DNA of 64,000 bases from Anolis sagrei (taxonomy: Eukaryota > Chordata > Lepidosauria > Squamata > Anolidae), in contig NC_090034.1 in assembly GCF_037176765.1 (NCBI RefSeq), forward strand, positions 91,996,500-92,060,499, given 5' to 3'. Below, one piece after another: positions 23,525 through 36,000 of the stretch (the first letter of the stretch is position 1; each line of letters starts with the position of its first letter). Below the pieces are notes generated by a model, which saw only the letters and a list, made by a program, of their open reading frames with translations, was not told where the DNA came from and searched no databases. A program made the position numbers and the translations under genes.

Positions 23525-24027
23525 TAGTAGTAGTTAAAAATTGATGAACAATCTAATTGAAGCAACAATTCTGAATGGACCTCACGAAGGTGAAGACATA
23601 CTTCCACAAATACCACTCATTCTGACTGACATGGTGTTCGACTTCAATTTCCAATATGCCTTGTGTTTGCTATGACTATCAATAAAGCGCAGGGACAATT
23701 TTTGTGAGTATGCGGTTTGAAATTGGAAAACAATTGCTTCTCTCACAGGCAATTATGCATTGCATGCTCCAGAGTGTGTGAATCATCGGATCTTTATGTT
23801 TATGCAGAAAATGGACAAACCAAAAATGTGGCTAATCCGCTAACCTTACAATAAAAAATGATTTCTGAAAGAAAGAAAAAACCTTTTTCTTTCCTTTCTT
23901 TTCATTCCACATAGACACAGCAATGCAAGGCAGGGTATTGAACTGAATCCATGTTCACAACAATATTTTCACATTGATTTCATATCAAACTGAGCCACAG
24001 TAAAGCATGGCTAGGTTTAGCTAGTAT
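23525..24027 (+). mobile_element. Helitron with helicase C-terminal remnant and 3' end
   Basis: Frames near 23575-23830 give ILTDMVFDFNFQ, TINKAQGQ-like, QLCIACSRVCESSDL and YAENGQTKNV, the helicase end. The element finishes gccacagtaaagcatggc...CTAGT near 24027. Several frames are broken. Confidence 0.65.
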
Positions 24028-24197
24028 TGATATATTAGTCATGGACAGAATTTGAGAACAAAATTATGATGTTGACATGACTTACGGATAAATCAAGCAT
24101 CATTCTGTGGAAAGGGGGCTGTCTCAGGGGTATGTTTTTTTGCCGAGTCACACACCTCGACTGGAAACTGATTGAGAAGTAGAAAGACAGAGCATTA

Positions 24198-24723
24198 CAG
24201 TGACCCCTCACTTATAATGGGTGCTCCAGGACCACCCATAATAAGTGAAAATCTGTGAAGTAGGGACACTGTGCCCACTCGAGTGGGCAGAGTGTTCCTA
24301 CTTCGCGGTGGCCTGCTCCTTACCACCTCCACTGCTCCCTGCCTCGGAAGCCCCTTCCTCGCCAGGTTGGGCAAGGAAGGAGCAGAGAACAGCAGAGGCA
24401 GCAAGGAGAAGGACGCCACTGACAAGACCCTTTTCAGCAGTGGCTTCCTCCTCCTTGCTGCCTCCGCTGCTCCCCACCTCAGAGGCCCCTTCCTTGACAG
24501 GCTGGGCACCCAAGGGGCCTCCAAGGCAGGGTAGAGACACTCCACACACTCAGCGCTGGCCTCCTCCTTCTCGCTGCCTCCACTGCTCCCTGCCTCAGAG
24601 CCCCCCTTGGGTGCCCAGCCTGGTGAGGAAGGAATGGAGAGGAGCTATACAGTGTTCCCTTGCTGCTCCCCGTGAAACAGCGCGTCCGCAATAAGCGAAA
24701 TGTGAAGTAGCAAGGGAACACTG
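24198..24723. mobile_element. Tigger-like (pogo) MITE with TA target duplication
   Basis: It begins CAGTGACCCCTCACTTAT after TA (24196-24197) and ends gcaagggaacactg before TA (24724-24725). The GC-rich interior contains repeated ctccttgctgcctcc-type segments in both orientations, which produce long overlapping frames that are not genes. Confidence 0.7.
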
Positions 24724-24774
24724 TATATTGTTTTATTTTCTTTTGGCATGTACCAAGAACCTTCTTATTTGCAT

Positions 24775-24776
<2 letters not shown>

Positions 24777-24821
<45 letters not shown>

Positions 24822-24852
24822 AGAGAGAGAGAATATATATATAATATATTCT
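24777..24852. repeat. (TA)n microsatellite
   Basis: About 20 TA dinucleotides, then an interrupted GA and TA-rich stretch. Confidence 0.9.
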
Positions 24853-25531
24853 CAAACAAAAAATAAGTTTGGATTTTGTCTTTGGAATCATTCTAGGAAA
24901 TTTAGAGCGACATAAGAAGTTTGATAAAACCATCAATTGTGAGTCAGCATGTAGTTAAACTCAATTGTTTCAGTGCGTCTATTCTACTTGAAACTAGTCT
25001 AACAGCAGGATTTAGGCCTGTTGTTTTAGCTTCTCAAGGAAGGGTCATCATATATAAATATATAAATGCAAGGCATGTAAGAACATCATTGAACAATCTT
25101 AAGCACTTCCATTAATATAATGGAGGATTTGTGATATTTGTCATTCAGATCAGGAACATAAGAGTGAGTTATCAACACGTTTTGGGGTCAAACTGTCCCA
25201 TCCAAACATATATGTGGGATTTGGGAGAGACCGTGCTCTATTCAGGACTCTCTCAACATCTGAAAAGGCGTGTCCAGGTGAGGAGCTCTAAGTCATGATT
25301 AGGTGTGCCTCTTTTTAGTTGAAGGACAAGACGAGGTAGCTCCTGCTTTCTTTGTTTTGTGCATATTATTTAGGATTATTACAAATCCTGGCAAGGTTAA
25401 ATAAATAAATGTGTTTTAGTCAACCCAACAAAACAGGTCTTGCTATTCCCCCCACCACCCAATAATTCCAAAAGTATATTCACCATTGTCATTATAAATT
25501 CCATTTTGCTGAAATGTGTAGACCATGCCCA
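24853..25531. other. No gene or clear repeat recognised
   Basis: Non-repeat sequence upstream of the candidate gene B promoter. No coding signal is seen. Confidence 0.35.
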
Positions 25532-25754
25532 ACTCCACCTTGAAACTTTGAAAGAAAGAATCAAGTTCAAGGTGGAGTCAACTATAAATATGTAAGAGGA
25601 GGAAGGGATCTTTCATTCAATTCTACTCTCCTGGTTTCTGCTCTTCACGTCATCTTTTGAGACATTTCAAGGAAAATACCCACGTCTCCAGTTCAGTTCG
25701 TACAATCTCAGTCTGAGATCTCCTTTGAAAAAGAGAAGGAACTCCAGCTTCAAG
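25532..25754 (+). promoter_or_regulatory. Candidate TATA promoter and leader exon of gene B
   Basis: A TATAAATA box lies at 25583-25590. Just upstream is a perfect 13-bp inverted repeat, ACTCCACCTTGAA at 25532-25544 with its complement at 25566-25578. About 165 bp after the TATA box a good donor (CAAG|GTAAAT) ends a possible non-coding exon at 25754. Gene B needs an upstream leader because its coding exon follows an acceptor at 30412/30413. The stretch is not a repeat I recognise. The link to gene B is inferred from position and order only. Confidence 0.35.
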
Positions 25755-28347
25755 GTAAATGGCATGTTTCTAGGAAAGAATAGTTTTTCTATGGAGAGAT
25801 CCTGGATCAGTTATCTCAACTTTGTTCATCATTTATTCATAAAGAGTTTGCATGGCATGGCTTTCACTTTTCATGCTTTTCAGTTGTATGAACATAACTG
25901 CTGTTCATCTTTTCAACAGAAGATCCCATGCACATTATGCAGACAAAGCTAGAGTTCTTGTATGTATTCAAGTTGTGTTCAACTTATGGTCTAAGTATTG
26001 AGGAAGAAGGGTTGTTGGCAAGATTTGGTTTGCCCATGCGTTCTTCTGAAGCTGAGAGATTGGGACCTGTCCAAGGTCCCCTAATGGGTTTCCATGGCTG
26101 AGTACAGATTCCAATCCTAGTCTGCAGAATCTTTCTCCAAGACCCAGATTACTGACCACATTTATTTACCATCTTGATATTCAATGACTAGGAGGTGGCA
26201 AGGAGAAAAGAATTTTAAATATTCATTGTCTAAGACTACAGAAGTACTTTTAGAAGATGGGTGATCAGGCCAGTAATAAAGAAGCATAATATCCTCAAAG
26301 AAAAACTCAAATGAGGAAAAGGCGCAAAGGGGCAGAACGCAATCTAAGTCCCCATTAGAGAGCTCTAGAGCAGGTGTTTTGGCCTACAACTCCCAGAAAT
26401 CCCAGTCAGTTTACCAGCTGTTAAGATTTCTGGGAGTTGGCCAAAACATCTGGGGACCCACATGATGAGAACCACTACTCTAAAGTATGTATATTTTGGG
26501 GAAAATGCAAATATGAATTACAAACCTGTGGAGTTTGCAAAGCCTATTAGCAGTCTGGAACTTATTTTACACAAAATATTCACATGATATTTTTGCACAG
26601 AAAATATTATTGCACAGGCTTATGTACTTTGTTTTTTTTTTTAATTTTGTGCAATTTGTCAATCCCAAATCTGTAAGGTGTTCAAGACCCCAAGGGTTTG
26701 TGTTTTTGTGTGTGTGCACACAGCACTGTATTTCTATGAAAACCCCAACAATATTCATTCAAAAGGGTTACATAATTTTGTGCAAAAACATTGCGCAATT
26801 TTCAAACAAAAATTACCAAAGTGCAAAATAAGCCCACTCAAAATGCCACAAATCTCACTCAGGTGGAGAAAAGTATAGAAATGCTGGATTGAAAAACAGA
26901 ATTTTGCTTGCTATAATTCAGGACACTCCCAAAAAACAGATCAGGGACGGGAGCACCTAAATCAGGACACCAAAAATGACACAGGGTTTAACCAAATTGC
27001 ACACCCCTATGAACTTCACTGTAGCCAAGAGGTCATAAACAAGAAGTTTCAATAGGTAACATTATCCAGATGCTGTATGAAGTTCAGTAACATTTTCTTG
27101 CCTGTTTGAAACAAGTCCCATCTAGACAACTGACTGAGACTAAACCCACAATTAGTTTCAGCCAGAGTAAGAACTACTGAAATAATGGGACTCCCATAAG
27201 CTTTGAATTGAAAAGTTTTCATTGATTCATACAGAAAACAGCTTGACTGTCAGTGGAATTTTAGTTCAGTACTGATGGCTGGACAAAGTCCAAAGGCAAA
27301 TATAGGAGATTCAAGTGAAAGAACATTGAGGAGAACCAGATAGGATGGTGGGGTGATTGTCACTACCATCGCCTACTATCTACCACCATAACAGAACTCA
27401 TAATACTCAAAACACTCATAGATATTCTACACTAGCTACTTGGACTAAGTGTGTTACTAAATAATATATCCTGGGCCAACATCTAGAGTCTCCCTTAATA
27501 TCCAGCAGTTGGATCCAGCAAAGAGCATCCATTCAACTTCAAATTGAGGTACAAGAAAGAGGAGGTTTCCAAGTCTTTTCCACCAGCAAATGAAGTCAAA
27601 ATAATTAGATGAAGGATCATTGTAAGTTCTTGTTGTAGCTTCACTTGCTGGCAGCAGGAGTGTGGAAACATAATCCTTCTTGTGCCCAACTGGAACCTGA
27701 AAAGATTTCCTCTATATGATTGTTCATGTGGGATGGGGGAAATACTTATGCAGTGCTACAGAGAGACTACTTATTGATATGGAGCAGTTTAATATCTGTG
27801 AACAGATTATGAATCTGTAACTGCAAAACAGAATGCCATAACCAAACGAGAAGAAGAAAGTATCAACACCCAAATTTAAGATAAGTTAGCTTTTTTGTTA
27901 ATGAATTTTTTTAAGCAGACAAGTTAAAAAAATAACCACCCACTCTTTTTATGAACTTCCCCACTTTTTGTGCAATTACTGTGTGAAAAATAATATTGGC
28001 ACCCTTGAAAACTGAGCTGAAATTTTCAAAATTGCCCTCCACCCAATTTTTTTTCCATATATTTCATTTTTCTGTTCATCAAGAAAAAGTTGGTATCGAC
28101 TCTGAGCCGAAGTTGAATTTTGTACCAGTGATGTCACCACCATCAAACTCAGTGGTTCTAAACTTGTGTGCTCCTTTCACACCACCTGCCACTCCTTCCC
28201 TGTTTCTGACCATGGCATATGTTCTGTATCAGAAACTAGAGCTAATGTGGTCTATCCAATGCAATTTTCTGAAGCAGCACCCCAAACCCAATCTAAAGTT
28301 GACTGAAAACTGATTCATAACCCTTCTGGCATTAATGTTGGAGGCTG
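25755..28347. other. Putative gene B leader intron; one hairpin MITE
   Basis: A hairpin hAT-type MITE lies at about 26365-26480 (gtgttttggcctacaactcc ... ccaaaacatctggggaccc). The rest shows no gene or known repeat. Confidence 0.4.
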
Positions 28348-28683
28348 GACCCTGGTCAAAGTGGTCTTTTGTCAAAGTGGTCCCTGGTCAAGCGGTCCCT
28401 AGTCAAGTGGTCCCTGGTCAAGTGGTTTCTGATCAAGTGGTCCCTGGTCAACTGGTCCCTGGTCAAGTGTCTCCTGGTCAAGTGGCCCCTGGTCAAAGTG
28501 GTCCCTGGTCAAGTGGTCCCTGGTCAAGTGGTCCCTGGTCAAAGTGGCCCGTGGTAAAGTAGTCCCTGGTCAAAGAGGTCCCTGTTCAAGTGGTTCCTGG
28601 TCAAAGTGATCCCTGGTCAAGTGGTCCCTGGTCAAAGTGGTCCCTGGTCAAGTAGTCCCTGGTCAAAGTGGTCCCTGGTCAAA
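28348..28683 (+). repeat. Minisatellite, 15-16 bp unit, about 22 copies
   Basis: The unit is TGGTCAAGTGGTCCC with a 16-bp CAAAGTGG variant. It opens repetitive frames (PGQVVPGQ, LVKWSLVKW) that are by-products of the repeat. Confidence 0.9.
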
Positions 28684-29344
28684 AAAAAAGCATGGGAGCC
28701 ATTGATCTAAGTATATTATATATGGAAAACTGATTGGGGTATACAAAAAAGTAATAGTGTTTCAGAAAGTTAGTCATTCAGAATTGTATATGCATGACTG
28801 GTGGTCCAGCCCTTTCTACTAAGTACTTCCTCATATTTGTCCAGCATCCACCCTGTTCTCATTAAATGACATTATAATCCCAAATCCATTGTGGTTGAAA
28901 TCTGACATTTGCAAAAACCCTATTTCGAGGAGTGGCTCTCTTTTTCTTTACAATTTAGAAAAGCTGTGGCACTCATCGCTGATATTTAGAAAAGAGTACA
29001 GCCTCCACTCAGTGTGTACTGTATACACTGGTAATCATCTCACTAAGGAGCCTTAAAATAACAGGACTTGTTGCAATCTAGATAGGTGTCATGAACATGG
29101 ATGGGAAAGGCTGACAATGTCATTTTCTCTGTGCTTCTGAGAGTCATTCAGGATTCTTGTCAAAACACCATCTCAGGATGAATGATTCCTTTCATCATTC
29201 TTACAGAGAAACCTGTTCATTTTGTCATGTGATTTTTCAAAGAGATTCATTTATTTGTCATTTTTCTAAACATACATTTTATTGTGTCATTGGTGTAGGA
29301 ACTATTAATTTCCACTGAGAGTACTAAAACTGTATACTAAGATT
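28684..29344. other. No gene or clear repeat recognised
   Basis: Short frames only. Confidence 0.35.
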
Positions 29345-29520
29345 AAGGCAGTTTGACATCACTTTATGGAATCCTGGGATGTGCAGTTTAGAGAGTCATC
29401 AACTTTCATTTGTGGAGGAGCTTAAGACCTTATAAAACTCCAACTACCACGATGCCATAGCATTGGGCTATGTCAGTTTAAAGTGGTATCAAACTGCATT
29501 CATTCTACAGTGTCGGTGCA
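29345..29520. repeat. Palindromic MITE
   Basis: Starts gcagtttgacatcacttta and ends taaagtggtatcaaactgca, complementary arms. Same family as 6718-6905. Confidence 0.6.
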
Positions 29521-29821
29521 TCCTAAATTAAAAATAACTATAGATCCATCTTCGACTCATACATTGGATACATTATTTAACCGCCTACATGGTAACCCTT
29601 GTAGAAATGTTCCACAATGCTTACTCATTCTTGCCTCCACTAAACAAATTCACATCTGCTTTTGCTCAAGGTCTCTATGGAAATACAGGTTTTACATTTT
29701 TGGGGGGAGAGGCAGGGGACTCTTTCCATGTCCTATACCCTTCACATTTCCCCAGGAATGTTTTTGTTTCTTCCATTCACGCCTGGATAGCAGGCGTCTC
29801 CCTATCCCACTGTAGGAAATG

Positions 29822-30139
29822 TAAAGGTTTTCCCCTGACATTATGTCTAGTCCTGTACTGTCTGGGGGTTGATGCTCATCTCCATTTTGAAGCTGAAGAG
29901 CTGGCATTGTCCGTAGACACCTCCAAGGTCATATGGCTGGCATGACTGCATGGAGTGCCATTACCTTCCCACCAAAGTGGTATCTATTGAGATACATTTG
30001 CATGCTTTCAAACTGCTATGTTGGCAGAAGTTGGGGCTAACAGCAGGAGCTCATTCCGCTCCCTGGATTCGAACCACCAACATTTTGGTCAGCAAGTTCA
30101 GCAGCTCAGTGGTTTAAACTGCTGTGCCACTGGGGGCTC
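29822..30139 (-). mobile_element. Sauria-type tRNA SINE upstream of gene B
   Basis: Inverted copy with the tRNA-like end ccactgagctgctgaacttgc-type sequence at 30080-30130 and the aagctgaagagctggcattg region near 29890. Confidence 0.75.
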
Positions 30140-30459
30140 AATTGTAAACATTCTTTAGTTCTTTGATGAGAGAGATGTACCATATGCATGATTACTGTCC
30201 TCAGTTTATCTCATGCCTTGTCTTGCAGCAATTAAAGTAAGCTGAGAACACAGGGGGTAGTGGAAGGAGGAAAGAGAAACTGGGGCATTCTAAAAGCATA
30301 TGAAAAAGTGGGTCAACAAATCAGTACTGTCCCTGTCAAATCAGAATAGTTGAATAGTATGGTATACATGCTATATCTAATATGAATTAACACAAAGGTT
30401 TTGTTTCCTCAGGTTCTTTTCAGTTGCATTGTGCAGTAATAGATTAAACACTCCCCACA

Positions 30460-33036
30460 ATGCACATCCTGCAAATCTGTGCTACAGTCTGCTGTTTCAT
30501 CAGCCTTCTGCTTCTCCTCATTGCCCTTGGCACTGACTACTGGGTGGAAGACAGTAGTAAACACGAAGGACTATGGAAAAATTGTACCCTTTCTAACTGT
30601 TATGACATTCAGGATCCTACAGGTAAGTTTCTTCCTCACTTTCAAAACTGGGGGAACAGAAATATTTAGTTATACCCTGAGGTCCTCTTCATTTCTTTGT
30701 CTTGGCAAAATGCATGATATAGGTAGTTCACAGATTTTCAGCCTGTTGATGTGAATGTCTTGATATGGATCAATCATGGAAATTTCTTGGCAAAATTGAT
30801 TCAGAGGGAGTTTGCCAATATCGTCTCTGGCTGAATGTGACTGACCTGATATCACCCAGGGCTTTTATGGACAGATTTGAGCCCTCATCTCTCACCAGTC
30901 CAACACTCAAACTGCTGTACCTGTCTGAGTGTCTCATTGTTGTGCAAGTTTAATGTGCACACTTCCAAAATGTACACTGGAGAAATATACTCCATTAGTT
31001 GACTGCAGTCCAGCCCTCCACTGTGGTCCCCTGCCCATATTCTATGTCCAAACACACAAAAATGCTTTTTTGTTGTTGAAAGAGCAAACTGCACCTATAA
31101 ATCAGTTGTGTTGCTATATTCTTGCTTCCAACTTGCTTCTGGAAGCATTTCTACCACCAAAACTGTAACTTCTAGCCCTTTGAGGTTTTTCTACACACCC
31201 ACTCATCCCCTCCAAGGTCTAAGACAGGATATGTTAAATTATGTCACATCCCCATAGATAATGCAGCCATCTGTTGGAAAAGATTGTGTGAATCTCACAG
31301 TGCAGTTGAAGGGGCAGGTATGGCATCTTTCTTCCTTAATTCTAATACTTGCTCTTGGATGGAAGCATTACATCACACTGAAGTGGGCTCTGGTGGCGCA
31401 GCAGGTTAAACCGCTGAGTTGATGAACTTGCTGATCAAAAGGCTGGTGGTTTGAATCTTGGGAGTAGGGTGAGCTCCCACTGTTAGCCCCAGCTTCTGCC
31501 AACTTAGTGGTTAAAAAACATGGAAATGTGAGTAGATCAATAGGTACTGCTTCTGCGGAAAGGTAACGGCACTCCATGCAGTCATGCTGGCCACATGATC
31601 TTGGAGGCATCTATGGACAACGCCGGCTCTTCGGCTTAGAAATGGAGATGAGTACCACTCCCCAGAGTTGGACATGACTAGACTTTTATCTTTGTAGTCC
31701 ATTTCTTGATATACTTCTTTTGCTTATTTTTCTCTCTCCTTTTTCATTCTCTGTAGATAAACTGAATGCTTCCCGAGCCTTCATGATCCTGGGGATGATC
31801 TCTGGTGCAGTGTCTTTATTGAGTCTCTTTGCCACATGTTTCCAGACACATTTTTACTCCTTCTCCTTGGCCAAGCTTGCTGCTATCAGCAGTTTATTTG
31901 CAGGTACAATTGAATAATATGTCTCAGTTTTCACAGACACTTCCAGCTCCTCTATCTCTCTAACTCAGCCATGATCCATCCATAAATGTTGAGCTGAGGG
32001 GGCACGAGGGGAGGATAAAATCTCTGAAAAGGACACAACTTTCTCTAGATCTGAGTCACTTTGAAACTGTCCCTGAGAACACATACAGTTCATGGGCTTG
32101 GGCAAAGTGTCCTAAGGTGGGCAAAGAAGAATGAGGTAGTACCAATGACTAGTTTTGTTACTTCCAACTACATGACAGATTTATGAAAATTAATAAAGTA
32201 GAATTTCCCCAAAGAAAATCAGAACTGGATGACATTTTGGAGAAGGGCAATAAAGGACCAATTTCCAGATTATACAGATACATTTTAGAATACAACTTAG
32301 AAGATAATCGAACAAAACAGTGCTGATTTCATGGGCTAAAGATTTAGGGAAAATTTGATTTGGAAAAATGGGAATCTTTATGGAAAAGAGATTTTAAATT
32401 TTTGATAGCTAGGTCCATTAGAGAAAACATGTATAAAAATTTCTAAAGAACTTATATAACTCCCTAGGTGATAAGCAAAATATATAAATCCCATCGGGGG
32501 AATGCTGGAGATGCAAAATACATAAAGGTACCTTCTTCCATGCTTGGTGGACTTGTGGGCTGGTACAAACTTTTTGAGAATAGGTAATCAAGGAAACAAA
32601 CACAATAATTACTAAAAAGGTTTGTAAAAAAACAAGAAATGTGCCTTTTAGGCTTAATGGGTGAAAAAACATCAGTAAAGCCATAGAAGTTTGTCAATAC
32701 AGCTTCGAAGCTGCAAGATTAATAATAGCAAAATCATGGAAGTGGGGAAAAGACCGGAGAGGAAAATTATTTGTCTATATCCAAATGACCAAGCTGTACA
32801 GTGGCATTAGAGGAGGAAATAATGAAGGCTTTGTTAGAAAATGGAGGCTTGCATTTGAATATTTAGAAGGTAAAACAAAGATACCGTATACCTGAGTATA
32901 AACCAATTTTTCAGTCCTTTTTATTTTTGGCTGAAAAAATATTTTTGGCTCCCCCTTGGCTTATACTCAAGTCAAAGTTAATGATTATTTTACTCTGTTA
33001 TTTTTATTACTTTATTACACGTATTATTTTACTCTA

Positions 33037-33083
<47 letters not shown>

Positions 33084-36000
33084 ATTTGCATTACAGTGTT
33101 CCCTCACTTATCGCAGGTGTTATGTTCCAGGACCACCCGCAAAAAGTGAAAATCCATGAAGTAGGGACTATATATATAAATATAGCATTCCGAGGGTGAG
33201 GCAGAAGTGAGGAGAGATTTAAAGGCACCACACACTTTTTTTTTGCTAACTATAAGGGGCTATAAGGCCATGACAAACAAACAAATCATTTATTTCGGTC
33301 ATTGACCAGCACAGAAAATAGTCACATTTTCATACAAACTTGGTATGTTTGGTACATTAAAAATATAAATATAACGACTGAAGCACAATATGGGTGAGGG
33401 AGCAGAAGGGAAGCGGAAACAGGGTAAAAACATACAATGCCCAGATCCATCACCAAATTGTAGATTCAGAGAAGAAGATTACTGGGCACAAAGTTAACTT
33501 TTGGGACTAGTCATTCCCTGACGGATTTTGTATGCTGCTGCACAGAACTTTGCAACATTGTAGGTTATAGCTGAATTAATATCTGCAAGTAGCATGGAGG
33601 TATAAAATTGTCCTGAATGGCCTGGGTGCTTGTATAACAGAGGTAAGATAAGCCTGGCACGATTTAGGCCATGATTTACATACTTTTTTGTATCTTCTCT
33701 CTCTTTTTTAATGATTGGCTGCCTCTCTCCTGAGATGAAACCCTCTTCCACACTCCATCATTGCCAGAAGGCAAAAACCCACGAAACAGCATGTCCACGA
33801 AAAGCGAACCGCAAAGTAGCGAGGGAACACTGTACCTTACTATATTATTATTACATTCATTATTTTACTCTATTTATTATTATTACATTTAAATTATTTT
33901 ACTCTATTATTATTTTATTACATTTATTATATTACTCTATTGCTTATGATTATTGTTACATTTATTATTTCACACTATTATTATTTTATTACATTTATTA
34001 TATTACTCTATTGCTTATTATTGTTATTACATTTATTATTTTACTCTCTTTAATATTATTGGAAGGATACATAAGCACATTTCCATTGAAGAAGGTTAGA
34101 ATGATGGTTTAATCAGAGTTGGACAGTCTTATCTTCAATTACAGTTTTATGTAAATACTCAAAAACATTTAACCTAAAGATGCCTCAATTAATGTAATGT
34201 TATGGGGATCTATTTTATTTTGAAATTTACCAGTAGCTGCTGAATTTCCCACCCTCGACTTATACTCGAGTCAATACATTTTCCCAGTTTTTTGTGCTAA
34301 ATTAGGTGCCTCGGCTTATATTCAGGTCAGCTTATACTCGGGTATATACAAGTAGACTTTAAAATAGCAGCAAGGGGGAGTTATTAATATAAAGATAAGG
34401 GTAGATTTTAATGAGATATTAGTTTCACATTGAGTGGTATCAGAAGTCATGGGTAGTGGTTCGTGGGTGGGGGGAGAGGGTGAGTATGGTTGACAGATGT
34501 ATCTGTATTATGTATATTTGATGTATTTGTTTTCTTTTACACAATAAAAAAGAAAACAAACAAACAAACAAAGGAGGCATCTGCTAACACTTTGTTTTTG
34601 ATCTCAGGAATAGCAGCCATGATTGCCATGTCAATTTACACATCAGAACACTCAAACTATGGATGGTCTTTTGGCGTGGGATGGGCCTCTTTCCCCCTAT
34701 TCCTTATCACCGGTAAGTATGTCCAGAACAGGAACGGTGAAATCTTCTCCTTTTTACAGAATCCTGTCTCATGCATCCCTTTATTCCTCCCTCTGCAAGT
34801 TTTTGTGGAAGGACTCCTTAATGCAAAGGCCTTGAGTACTCCAGGCATTTTGCCCTACAGATCCTTCCCATTGGCCATGCTGGGTGAGGGTTATGGGATC
34901 TGAAGTCAAAAGGGGACTCATTGAAATATTAAAAAATCTATGCCTTCTAGAATATCTAAGGCAAAGAGACTTTAGCCTTCCAGAGACTTTTGCACTACAG
35001 ATCCATACTAGATGAAGGTTATGAAGGACCAACATTTCTGCATCTATCAAATCCATTATTTCCTACTCGGAAATATCTGGAAACATCACAACTTCTATTT
35101 TGAGATATTATGTTTTGATTTTTTTGAAATTGTTACCATTTATTAGTCTATCCTTCAATTATTTGTGCAAACCCAAATCTCTCTTCATTCTAGTTTTAAT
35201 CTTCACAACAATGTTGTGATATACAAGTATGTTATGCTGGAACAGATTGGTCCCATTTAATCCAATGGCTTTCATGGCTCAGTTGCAGTTTACAACCCAG
35301 ATCTTTGAGGGATCAGTCCAACAGTTTAACCAATGACTTTCAAGTTGGAGCTGGTCGGCTTTGACATGCAGTTCAACATAAGATGACATATTGAGGACCA
35401 ACAGAATATGATAGCTTAGAACCATAGAGTTGGAAGAGACCTCATGGGCCATCCAGTCCAACCTCCTGCCAAGAAGCAGGAAAATCACATTCAAAGCACC
35501 CCTGACAGATGGCCACCCAATCTCTGTTTAAAAGCCTGTAAGAAGGAGCCACCACCACACTCTAGGGCAGAGAGTTCCACTGCTGAACAGCTATCACAGT
35601 TAGGAAGTTCTTCCTCATGTTCAGGTGGAATCTCCTTTCCTGTAGTTTGAAGACATTGTTCCATTGCGTCCTAGTCTCCAGGACAGCAGAAAACAAGCCT
35701 GCTCCCTTCTCCCTATAACTTTCCCTCACACTTATACCTGGCCCACATCATGTTTCCTCTTAGCCATCTCTTCTGCAGGCTAAACATACCTAACTCTTTA
35801 AGCTGCTCCTCATAGGGCTTGTTCTCCAGACCCTTGATTATTTTAGTTGTCCTCTTCTGGACACATTCCAGCTTAGAGTTAACATCTCCCTTCAATTGTG
35901 GTGCCCAGAGTTGGACACAGTATTCCACATGTGGTCTAAGCAAGGCAGAATAGACGGGTAGCATGAATTCCCTGGATCTAGACACTAGACTCCTATTTAT

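Larger units (their letters stand above)
32170..34572 (+). mobile_element. L1 LINE 3' part in gene B intron 2, interrupted
   Basis: Near 32495-32580 the frame reads GECWRCKIHKGTFFHAWWTC, the L1 ORF2 C-terminal cysteine/histidine region. The 3' UTR resumes at about 34350 and ends aataaaaaagaaaacaaac. A MITE at 32884-34346 splits it. Confidence 0.7.

Noticed and set aside
24195-24694. Several long overlapping frames in a GC-rich block
   Set aside because: They lie inside a TA-flanked Tigger-like MITE and overlap on both strands. No conserved domain.
28335-28562. Open frame with PGQVVPGQ repeats
   Set aside because: Two frames are open over the same minisatellite and the unit length changes between 15 and 16 bp. 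It is a product of the repeat and not a gene.
31384-31693. tRNA-like box A and box B as tRNA genes (also at 12209, 29822, 44979, 59022)
   Set aside because: The tRNA-like heads are followed by SINE bodies and cannot fold into intact cloverleafs. They are SINEs.
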